From JAKORR01 sp964608495 (GTDB taxonomy: Bacteria; Armatimonadota; Zipacnadia; Zipacnadales; FEN-943): a DNA stretch of 20,454 nucleotides. The stretch covers positions 1 to 20,454 of the forward strand of contig CAZSOQ010000089.1 in assembly GCA_964608495.1 (NCBI GenBank), read 5' to 3'. The notes under the pieces are model-generated. The model searched no databases and was not told the DNA's origin. It saw nothing but the letters and a program-made list of their open reading frames with translations. The translations under genes were made by a program, and so were the position numbers. Below are positions 1 to 5,824 of this stretch, piece by piece. Each line of letters starts with the position of its first letter. Within the stretch, counting starts at the first letter, position 1.

Positions 1-1
1 C

Positions 2-154
2 GCGGGCGTGTACGGGTCGGTGACCGAGGCGCAGGAGGCGGTGCGGGCCGGCGAGGAAGTGCTTGGGCCGGGGCCTGACCGGGACGTCTACGACGCCCTG
101 TACGACCGCTACATGACGGCTCCGCCTGCGCTGGAGCGATTCTACCGCCCCTAG
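2..154 (+). CDS. FGGY-family carbohydrate kinase, C-terminal fragment (ribulokinase-like)
   Basis: The window opens inside this gene; 50 codons and a TAG stop are visible. The peptide begins AGVYGSVTEAQEAV and ends with YDALYDRY followed by a short tail. This matches the C-terminal end of FGGY sugar kinases such as L-ribulokinase, where an AAG-Y-S-I-EA segment closes the second ASKHA lobe and a Y-x-x-LY-x-x-Y helix ends the protein. These enzymes phosphorylate a sugar or polyol with ATP in the cytoplasm. The assignment to the family rests on this short tail only. The substrate cannot be inferred; xylulokinase or another FGGY member is equally possible. The next gene is about 170 nt downstream with its own promoter-like sequence, so co-transcription is not required. 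Confidence 0.55.
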   Translation, partial: AGVYGSVTEAQEAVRAGEEVLGPGPDRDVYDALYDRYMTAPPALERFYRP

Positions 155-159
155 AGGCC

Positions 160-189
160 TTGCAGGTATCCGCTGCCTTATGGCTTAAT
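160..189 (+). promoter_or_regulatory. Candidate promoter upstream of the RACo-like gene
   Basis: TTGCAG at 160-165 and CTTAAT at 184-189 are separated by 18 nt. This is the only AT-rich patch between the kinase stop codon and the next gene. The -10 matches four of six consensus positions and the -35 three of six, so the match is modest. A start near 196 would place the two hairpins at the very 5' end of the transcript. Confidence 0.3.
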
Positions 190-197
190 TCAGCCCG

Positions 198-268
198 TCT
201 CCCGTCCTGACGTGGGCGGGAGAAACTGAGGGTCTGGCGAGCCCAACGTCCGGGCTCGCGCAAGTCAG
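198..268 (+). promoter_or_regulatory. Structured 5' leader with two hairpins and complementary loops
   Basis: Two strong stems lie in the leader of the RACo-like gene. Stem 1 pairs 198-207 with 214-223 (10 bp, one G-T pair) around the loop TGACGT. Stem 2 pairs 237-244 with 252-259 (8 bp) around the loop AACGTCC. GACGT in loop 1 (209-213) is the exact reverse complement of ACGTC in loop 2 (246-250), allowing a 5-bp kissing interaction. CTGA at 226-229 can also pair with TCAG at 265-268, enclosing stem 2. No T tract follows, so it is not an intrinsic terminator. The Shine-Dalgarno sequence of the next gene is about 40 nt downstream, so control of translation is possible. I do not recognise the conserved core of the cobalamin, SAM, SAH or THF riboswitches. 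Confidence 0.45.
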
Positions 269-326
269 CAACGCATGAAGATACCGTCACCACGTTCCGA
301 GGCGGCGGAAGGAGCTGTCTGTCATC

Positions 327-1937
327 ATGCCCGACGAGTTTGAAGGCTGCAAGGTTGTCTTCCCGCAGTACAGGAGGGGTCGCGCGGGAATCCCCGCTTT
401 CGACGGCACCATCCTGGATCACGCCCGCAAGCTGGGCATCGAGATCCAGGTGGAGTGCGGTGGTAAGGGCACCTGCGGACGCTGCGTCGTTCGCATCGCG
501 GCAGGGGCCGAGTTCCTCAACCCGCTCTCCGAGGCAGAGGCACGGTCGTCCCTCGGCCAGTCCGAACGCCTTGCCTGTCAGGCCAGGATCAGCCGCCCCG
601 GTAACGTAACGGTCTACGTGCGGAACGCCGGGGCCTACTCCATTCTCAGCGAGTCGCTGCACCGCGAGATTGGCTTGGACCCGCTGGTGTGCGCCACGAA
701 CGGCCAGGTAGTCTGGACGGGGTGCGAGCCGCCGCGTGTGCTGAGCCACCGGCCGGAGGACGGCCTCTATGGCCTCGCAGTTGACGTCGGCACAACCACG
801 GTCGTGTGCCAGCTCCTGGACCTGCAAACGGGACAGGAGGTCGCCACTTCAGCGGCGCGCAATCCCCAGGCGGCCTACGGCGACGATGTGATATCCAGGA
901 TCGGCCACGCCATGTACAACGACGACGGGCTGGCCGAGCTGCAGCGCGTGATCCTGAAGGCAGTCAACGAGCGCCTGGCGGACCTGCGCACGCCGCGGGG
1001 GATCCCCGCCGACGCGATCTACGAAGCGGTCATCGTGGGCAACCCGACGATGCGCAACATCTTCTTTCACCTGGATGTCCGCTCCTTGGGCGTTCTCCCC
1101 TTCGAACCGACCGCCCCAGAGGCCCTGAACGTCTCTGCCGCTGACCTGGGACTCAACCTGAACCCGCGCGCCAACGTGTACGGCGCGGCGCTCATCGGGG
1201 GGCATGCGGGCGCCGATTGCCTTGCGGACGTGATGTCCTGCGGCCAGTATGAGGCCGAACGGCCCTGCCTTGTCATAGATATCGGCACCAACGGCGAAGT
1301 CGCCATCGGCAACCGAGACCGCATCATGACTGCATCCTGCGCGGCCGGGGGCGCCTACGAAGGTGCCACCGTTGGCTGTGGCGTCGGCGCCATCGAGGGC
1401 GCGATCAAGAGCCTCTGGTTCGAGAACGGTGACGTCCGCTACGCCACCATCGGAGACAAGCCGCCTATCGGCGTCTGTGGCTCGGGTCTGATAGACTTGC
1501 TCGCCGAGCTGCTCCGCGCCGGCATCATGGACCGAAGAGCCAAGATCCGCGAGGACTTCGTCATCGCCCCCAACATCCGGCTGACCCAGCAGGACATCCA
1601 CCAGCTCATCACAGCCAAGGGCGGTCTGCGGACCGACCAGGACCTGCTCATCCGCTACTACGGCGTCGAGCTGGCGGACCTCGAGGCGGTCTACCTCGCT
1701 GGGGCCTTCGCCAACTACATCAATGTGGATAACGCCATCGAGATCGGTCTGCTGCCTGATGCGAGTGACAAGGTCAGGAAGATCGGCAACGGGGCCCTGG
1801 CGGGCGCGCGCGAGATGCTGCTCTCACGCCACCTGCGCGAGACTTCCGAGGCAGTGGCCCGGGCCATCGAGCACGTCAAACCCAACGAGCTCGAACCGGA
1901 CTTCGCCTTTCTCGTCGCCGACCACATGTACTTCTAG
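327..1937 (+). CDS. RACo-type ATP-dependent reductive activator of corrinoid proteins (2Fe-2S / ASKHA, DUF4445)
   Basis: 536 residues. An N-terminal plant-type [2Fe-2S] ferredoxin domain carries the motif CGGKGTCGRC, giving ligands C44, C50 and C53, with C84 (LACQA) as the fourth. From about residue 147 an ASKHA ATPase-like domain begins with DVGTTTVVCQLLDL, followed further on by DIGTNGEV, CGSGLIDLLAELL and YLAGAFANYIN, as in RACo and the DUF4445 family. Known members use ATP to drive an uphill one-electron reduction of Co(II) corrinoid to Co(I), reactivating cobalamin-dependent methyltransferases or the corrinoid iron-sulfur protein in the cytoplasm. The length is close to, or slightly under, the family norm. 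AAGGAG at 309-314 precedes the ATG by 12 nt. No corrinoid protein or methyltransferase is adjacent, so the partner is unknown. The leader contains a folded RNA candidate. Confidence 0.88.
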   Translation: MPDEFEGCKVVFPQYRRGRAGIPAFDGTILDHARKLGIEIQVECGGKGTCGRCVVRIAAGAEFLNPLSEAEARSSLGQSERLACQARISRPGNVTVYVRNAGAYSILSESLHREIGLDPLVCATNGQVVWTGCEPPRVLSHRPEDGLYGLAVDVGTTTVVCQLLDLQTGQEVATSAARNPQAAYGDDVISRIGHAMYNDDGLAELQRVILKAVNERLADLRTPRGIPADAIYEAVIVGNPTMRNIFFHLDVRSLGVLPFEPTAPEALNVSAADLGLNLNPRANVYGAALIGGHAGADCLADVMSCGQYEAERPCLVIDIGTNGEVAIGNRDRIMTASCAAGGAYEGATVGCGVGAIEGAIKSLWFENGDVRYATIGDKPPIGVCGSGLIDLLAELLRAGIMDRRAKIREDFVIAPNIRLTQQDIHQLITAKGGLRTDQDLLIRYYGVELADLEAVYLAGAFANYINVDNAIEIGLLPDASDKVRKIGNGALAGAREMLLSRHLRETSEAVARAIEHVKPNELEPDFAFLVADHMYF

Positions 1938-2006
1938 GCGGGTGCTCCCCGTCGGCGGGCCTTCCTCTTCACGGCAGCCGCGCCCCGCCAGGCTCATCGC
2001 CCCAGC

Positions 2007-3137
2007 TCAGGGGCTGGGCGGCAGCAGCGACCGCAGCGCGGCCTTGATGCGGCCGATGGCCGGCGGGCAACCGGCTACGTGGTCGCAGGAATCCCAGACC
2101 GCCGAAGTGCACCTGCCCACGGCAAGGTCAACCTCCCCCACGCCAGCGCCGATGCCGACCCTTCCCGAGAGGCTTTCTCCGAGCCCCTCGCTCCTCAACT
2201 CGCCCAGGGCCGTGAACAGGTTCATCAGGCATCCGCTGCAGGCCAGCTCGGCGGTGATCGTCAGGTTCGGGTAGGCGCCGGCCGCCGCCTCGTAGGGCGC
2301 CTCGAACTCGCGCCGCAGGCCCCGCAGGTACCGGAGGGGGCAGCCCGTCAGAGCCGCGATCTGCTCCTCCGACGCGGGCAGGCTCCCGCACCCCAGCCGC
2401 TCGGCCTCCCGCAGGTAGCGCACCTTCGCCGGCTCGAACCCCATCAGCCAGTTGCCCACCACGTCCGTGTCGAAGGCGCTCGAGCCGGCCACCAGTACGC
2501 CCATCTCCACCGGCCGTCCGTTCCCCGGCCCCATCCCTTCGTAGCCGATGGAGCCGTCCAGCAGGTGGATGTGAGGGCGCAGCAGCTTGGCCAGCCCCGC
2601 GATGGCCAGGTGCAGGTCCATCCTGTGAATGTCCCGCTTGTCCTGCGGCCGCAGGAAGCCCTTCAGGTTCTTCACCGCCAGCGTCGTCAGCGTGTTGAAG
2701 TGCGTCTTCATCACCGGCACCGAGATGACCGTGTCTGCCCACCGCACCCAGCTCGTGATCCCGATCGTCTCCGGCAGCGCCGGCAGGTTGGTGGACAGCG
2801 TGTCGTAGTCGGACTCGTGGAAGTTGACCAGGGTCACGCCCATCTCGGCGCACAGGCCCGTGAGCCCGATGCGGTCGAAATAGCCCCTCGCGTCGCTGAT
2901 GCCGTAGTGAGGACCGTCACCGACCACCACCTGTCCCGCGCCCATCCTGCGGGCCCAGCCCACCACGCCGGCTATGGCCTCAAGAGACGTATAGCCCTCC
3001 CCGCCGTGCAGGTTGGGCTTCACCAGCACCCTCGCCCCCAGCCGGACACACCCGTCGCAGTCGGCCAGCGCCAGCGCCTGTTCGACCGCGGCCCCCATGC
3101 CGTCGCGTGTTGACGCCACGCCCACGCGAGAGGTCAT
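2007..3137 (-). CDS. DUF362 domain protein with cysteine-rich C-terminal tail
   Basis: 376 residues. The N-terminal half has the DUF362 hallmarks: VLVKPNLHGGEG near residue 40, then VVVGDGPHYG, PVMKTHFNTLTTLAVKNLKG and a LDGSIGYEGMGPGNG segment. In the family this is an uncharacterised cytoplasmic domain often associated with iron-sulfur or redox proteins. The tail here has CSGC (C300, C303), then C343, C351 and C357, which could hold a metal or iron-sulfur cluster; it does not have the spacing of a standard 2[4Fe-4S] ferredoxin. No signal peptide is visible. The gene is the second in a minus-strand operon: its ATG overlaps the stop of the epimerase gene in an ATGA arrangement, implying translational coupling. 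It ends convergently about 70 nt from the RACo-like gene. The reaction is unknown. Confidence 0.85.
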   Translation of the reverse strand: MTSRVGVASTRDGMGAAVEQALALADCDGCVRLGARVLVKPNLHGGEGYTSLEAIAGVVGWARRMGAGQVVVGDGPHYGISDARGYFDRIGLTGLCAEMGVTLVNFHESDYDTLSTNLPALPETIGITSWVRWADTVISVPVMKTHFNTLTTLAVKNLKGFLRPQDKRDIHRMDLHLAIAGLAKLLRPHIHLLDGSIGYEGMGPGNGRPVEMGVLVAGSSAFDTDVVGNWLMGFEPAKVRYLREAERLGCGSLPASEEQIAALTGCPLRYLRGLRREFEAPYEAAAGAYPNLTITAELACSGCLMNLFTALGELRSEGLGESLSGRVGIGAGVGEVDLAVGRCTSAVWDSCDHVAGCPPAIGRIKAALRSLLPPSP

Positions 3138-4036
3138 AGCCTATCACCCCGCCGCGCCAGGTACCGGCGAGCAACCTGGTCCAGCGTCAGGCGCTGTCGC
3201 CAGCCCGTTGCCTCCGAGAACCTCCTCACCGAGTAGAAGAAGTGCAGCTCCGCGGGATGCACGCCCAGCTCCGAGAACAGCTCCAGGGCGCCGGCGTAGT
3301 ACCGGTCCCAGGCCCGCTCGGGCTCCGTCCGCAGCGTCTCCGCATCCTCGGCCTGGAAGGGCCACTGCTGGCCCACCACGTACCGCGCGAAGCGATGCTC
3401 CATATCCAGGGCCGCGCCGACCGCATCCAGCAGGTCCAGGGGGTCGAAAAGCTTCTGCCCCGGCCGCGTCAGGTGGAGCACCAGCTCGGGCCAGTCCGGC
3501 CGTGCCCAGTCCATCCACCCGTCGGGCCCCAGCGACGGGCAGCGCGCGTACCCACACATCCTCAGCACCGTCACCGACAGGTCCGTCATCCGCGCGTAGT
3601 ATTCGGCCGCCATCTCACCCAGCAGCTTCGTGACACCGTAGCAGCAGATCGGACGCCACGGAGCGTCCTCGTCTATCGGCCGCGGCTCCTCCTCCGGCCC
3701 GTGCCCCGTCGCCCACACCGTGGATACGTACACCAGCCGCCTCACGCCCGCCGCCGCCGCGGCCTCCATCACCAGCGCGCTCGCCGTCGCGTTCACGTCG
3801 AAGCACTCGCGCGTCGTGGGCTGTCGGGGTGGCAGCTTCGCCGCCAGGTGCACCACGGCGTCCCGGCCCTCCACCAGCACTGGCAGGGCCTCCGCGTCCA
3901 GCAGGTCCGCCTGCACGAACTCACACGGCGGCGACGTGGCCACGACATCGGTCGCTCGCACCTCGTGGTCCCTCGCCAGCAGCGGCACAAGGTCGCGACC
4001 GAAGTCCCCGGCCGCGCCGGTTACCAGCAGCTTCAC
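3134..4036 (-). CDS. NAD-dependent epimerase/dehydratase (extended SDR family)
   Basis: 300 residues, with a GTG start preceded by a GAGAGG-type Shine-Dalgarno about 10 nt away. The Rossmann nucleotide-binding motif is TGAAGDFG (G7, G10, G13). An acidic residue ending the second strand (D30 in VRATD) and D44 with L45 (QADLLD) are typical of NAD(P)-binding SDRs. The catalytic set is S105/T106 (VYVST), Y133 and K137 (CCYGVTK). The family acts on nucleotide sugars or other hydroxylated substrates, usually by transient oxidation. The best resemblance is to short UDP-glucose 4-epimerase/uronate dehydrogenase-like members, but the substrate cannot be deduced. It is the first gene of a two-gene operon with the DUF362 gene and is divergent from the M55 aminopeptidase. 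Confidence 0.85.
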   Translation of the reverse strand: MKLLVTGAAGDFGRDLVPLLARDHEVRATDVVATSPPCEFVQADLLDAEALPVLVEGRDAVVHLAAKLPPRQPTTRECFDVNATASALVMEAAAAAGVRRLVYVSTVWATGHGPEEEPRPIDEDAPWRPICCYGVTKLLGEMAAEYYARMTDLSVTVLRMCGYARCPSLGPDGWMDWARPDWPELVLHLTRPGQKLFDPLDLLDAVGAALDMEHRFARYVVGQQWPFQAEDAETLRTEPERAWDRYYAGALELFSELGVHPAELHFFYSVRRFSEATGWRQRLTLDQVARRYLARRGDRL

Positions 4037-4064
4037 GTCAGCAGCACCTCTCCTGCGCTCGGTA

Positions 4065-4086
4065 GGGAAGCTAGGTATAGCTTCCC
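4065..4086. promoter_or_regulatory. Perfect 22-bp palindrome, candidate operator of the epimerase-DUF362 operon
   Basis: GGGAAGCTA at 4065-4073 is the exact inverse of TAGCTTCCC at 4078-4086, with a 4-nt spacer GGTA. It lies 29 nt upstream of the GTG start of the minus-strand epimerase gene. A TATAC sequence on the minus strand overlaps the spacer and could be part of a -10 element, although no good -35 is visible. A repressor operator for the divergent intergenic region is plausible; a 5' UTR stem-loop is the alternative. Confidence 0.4.
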
Positions 4087-4197
4087 CGCGCCGCCCCGGT
4101 CGCCTGCCTGCCGCCCGGGTGATGGGACGCCCCCGCGCACGGCCGGAGGACCGCCGGCGCCGGCCACGAAACCACCACCTCGGAGGTTCGCGCCGAC

Positions 4198-4308
4198 TTG
4201 CCCATCCTGCTGGTCATCCTGCCCTGGCTGCATGCACCGGGAGCGATCTCCATGGACCTGCCGGACGGCTTCAGCCTGACACTCGCGCACCAGGAGGTGC
4301 CGGCATGA
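4198..4308 (+). CDS. Possible short ORF overlapping the M55 peptidase start
   Basis: A 36-residue ORF beginning LPILLVILPW and ending LAHQEVPA. Its TTG start has GGAGG at 4182-4186, 11 nt upstream, and its stop overlaps the peptidase start codon as ATGA. GC at third positions is high (31 of 36 codons), and the same frame stays open and similarly biased back to 4123, where a TGA lies at 4120-4122. It could be a translationally coupled leader peptide or the 3' remnant of a longer degraded gene. The N-terminal half is hydrophobic. I recognise no family, and random high-GC sequence gives such frames often. Confidence 0.25.
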   Translation: MPILLVILPWLHAPGAISMDLPDGFSLTLAHQEVPA

Positions 4309-5096
4309 AGGTCTACATCATCACGGACATGGAAGGCATCAGCGGGGTCTGGCGCCAGGAGATGGTGCAGCCCACCGCGCCGGACCACTACGCCGTGGGC
4401 CGGCGGCTGCTGATGGCCGACATCAACGCGGCGGTACGCGGGGCCTTCGACGGCGGGGCGACCGAGGTGATCGTGAACGACGGCCACGGCGGCGCCCCCC
4501 ACCTTCTTCTCGAGGAGATGGACGAGCGTGCCGAGTACGTGCGCCCCGCCGGCGGCGCCTGCCCGATGGTCGGCCTGGACGAGTCCTTCGACGCCGTCTT
4601 CCACCTTGGCGCTCACGCCATGGCCGGCACCAGGGACGCCTTTCTCGACCACACTCAGTCCTCGGCCTCCTGGTACAACTTCTACCTCAACGGCGCCAAG
4701 TACGGCGAGCTGGGCCAGACCGCCATCATCGCCGGCCACTACGGCGTGCCCCTCGTCCTCGTGTGCGGCGACCTCGCCGCCTGCGCCGAGGCCCGCGACC
4801 TGCTCGGCGAGGGCAACTGCGTCACCGTCTCCGTCAAGGAGGGCATCGGTCGCCAGTGGGCCCGGTGCCTGCAGCCCATGCGAGCCCAGCGGATGATCGA
4901 GGAGGCGGCGAAGCAGTCACTGCAGCTCGTGGGCAAGGCCCAGCCCTACCGCATCGAGACGCCGATCCGGGTGCGCCTCGAGTTCTACCGGTCGGACATG
5001 GCCGACCCCTACGACAATCACCCGCGTGTCGAGCGCGTCGGAGCGCGAGAGATCGAGGTGACCGTGCCCGACGCGCTGCACATCATGAACTGGTAG
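4305..5096 (+). CDS. dppA: M55 family D-aminopeptidase (DppA-like)
   Basis: 263 residues from the ATG at 4305, chosen because AGGAGGT sits at 4292-4298 and the family starts with exactly this strand; an open frame extends much further upstream without family resemblance. The zinc-binding residues of DppA are in place: D8 and E10 in TDMEGISG, H61 in NDGHGG, H104 in HLGAHAMAG, and E135 in KYGELGQ. H116 corresponds to the proposed catalytic histidine. M55 enzymes are cytoplasmic decameric zinc peptidases that release N-terminal D-amino acids such as D-Ala from small peptides, linked to cell-wall peptide recycling. No dipeptide transporter gene adjoins it here, unlike the Bacillus dpp operon. The next gene has its own promoter. 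Confidence 0.9.
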   Translation: MKVYIITDMEGISGVWRQEMVQPTAPDHYAVGRRLLMADINAAVRGAFDGGATEVIVNDGHGGAPHLLLEEMDERAEYVRPAGGACPMVGLDESFDAVFHLGAHAMAGTRDAFLDHTQSSASWYNFYLNGAKYGELGQTAIIAGHYGVPLVLVCGDLAACAEARDLLGEGNCVTVSVKEGIGRQWARCLQPMRAQRMIEEAAKQSLQLVGKAQPYRIETPIRVRLEFYRSDMADPYDNHPRVERVGAREIEVTVPDALHIMNW

Positions 5097-5195
5097 CGCC
5101 GGCTCCTACATCAGGGCCGCGCGGCTGTGCCCTTCGGGCGCTTTGGTTGCGCGCGCATCCTGCGCGAAGCGAACGCGCCCGGATGGGGCGGCCGC

Positions 5196-5224
5196 TTGCC
5201 TTTGCACGCCGTTGGGAGTATAAT
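5196..5224 (+). promoter_or_regulatory. Sigma70-type promoter of the rimP-nusA-infB operon
   Basis: TTGCCT at 5196-5201 (four of six) and a perfect TATAAT at 5219-5224 are separated by 17 nt, the optimal spacing. The expected transcription start is near 5231, giving a leader of about 80 nt before rimP. It stands out sharply in the surrounding GC-rich sequence. Confidence 0.75.
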
Positions 5225-5254
5225 GCCGCCGCCACAAGCAGGACGGCCGACTCT

Positions 5255-5288
5255 TTGGGAGTGGGAGCCAACCCACTCCCAATTTGTT
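5255..5288 (+). terminator. Intrinsic terminator/attenuator in the rimP-nusA leader
   Basis: TTGGGAGTGGG at 5255-5265 pairs perfectly with 5272-5282 (11 bp) around the loop AGCCAA and is followed by TTTGTT. It lies after the promoter and only about 25 nt before rimP, so it must be partly read through and acts as an attenuator rather than as the end of the upstream peptidase transcript. ACTC at 5250-5253 can pair weakly with GAGT at 5259-5262, a possible competing fold. Confidence 0.7.
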
Positions 5289-5312
5289 CCGTAGACCAGG
5301 AGAACGGGGGCC

Positions 5313-5786
5313 ATGGCCCGGAGAGTCCATCCTGTCGTCCGGGAGATCGAGGACGAGCTAAGGCAAGTCGTCGAAGGGCTGGGATATGAGCTCGTACTGG
5401 TGAAGTTCGGAGGGCGCCCCAGCCGCCCCACCTTGACGGTTCTGATAGACGGCGAGGGAGGCGTCACCATTGACGACTGCGCCAGGGCCTCCGAGCGACT
5501 GTCGGTGCTGTTGGACATGATAGACCCGATCCCGACCTCCTATGAACTGGTCGTCTCATCGCCTGGAGTGGACAGGCCGCTGGTGCGGGAGGAGGACTAT
5601 GTTCGCTTTACGGGGCGGCGAGCCGCGCTTACCTGGGCTCGCCCGGGGGCCAGACGCCAAGTCCTGGACGGCATACTCCGTGGTCTCCAGGACGGTGCCG
5701 TTCTGGTCGAGCACAGTGGAGACGTCGAGGCCGTCCCGCTGGACGAGATTGACGACGCGCATCTCGTCTACGAGTGGGGCAACTGA
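5313..5786 (+). CDS. rimP: Ribosome maturation factor RimP
   Basis: 157 residues, the usual length for RimP. The family signature YELVVSSPGVDRPL lies near residues 76-89, joining the N-terminal alpha/beta domain (GYELVLVKFGG) to the C-terminal SH3-like barrel, which ends DEIDDAHLVYEWGN. RimP binds the 30S precursor and assists assembly of the pseudoknot region and the uS12/uS19 area. AGGAGA at 5298-5303 precedes the ATG by 9 nt. It is the first gene of the rimP-nusA-infB operon and is transcribed through the upstream attenuator. The order rimP then nusA is highly conserved in bacteria, which supports the call. Confidence 0.95.
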   Translation: MARRVHPVVREIEDELRQVVEGLGYELVLVKFGGRPSRPTLTVLIDGEGGVTIDDCARASERLSVLLDMIDPIPTSYELVVSSPGVDRPLVREEDYVRFTGRRAALTWARPGARRQVLDGILRGLQDGAVLVEHSGDVEAVPLDEIDDAHLVYEWGN

Positions 5787-5824
5787 CTTCCGGTCCGCAG
5801 GTCCCTAGCAGAGGGGGCTGAGCT

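Noticed and set aside
198..268. Leader as a known cobalamin, SAH or guanidine-II riboswitch
   Set aside because: The B12 box and SAH core are not visible. The two loops contain ACGT but not the closed ACGR tetraloops of guanidine-II, so I left the class unassigned.
3720..4304. N-terminal extension of the M55 peptidase by 195 residues
   Set aside because: The extension overlaps the epimerase gene on the other strand, is Arg/Pro/Ala-rich, and the strong Shine-Dalgarno and conserved MKVYIITDMEG start lie at 4305.
5129..5144. GCCC-TTC-GGGC hairpin with TTT as a dppA terminator
   Set aside because: Only 4 bp and a very short T run; too weak to call in GC-rich sequence.
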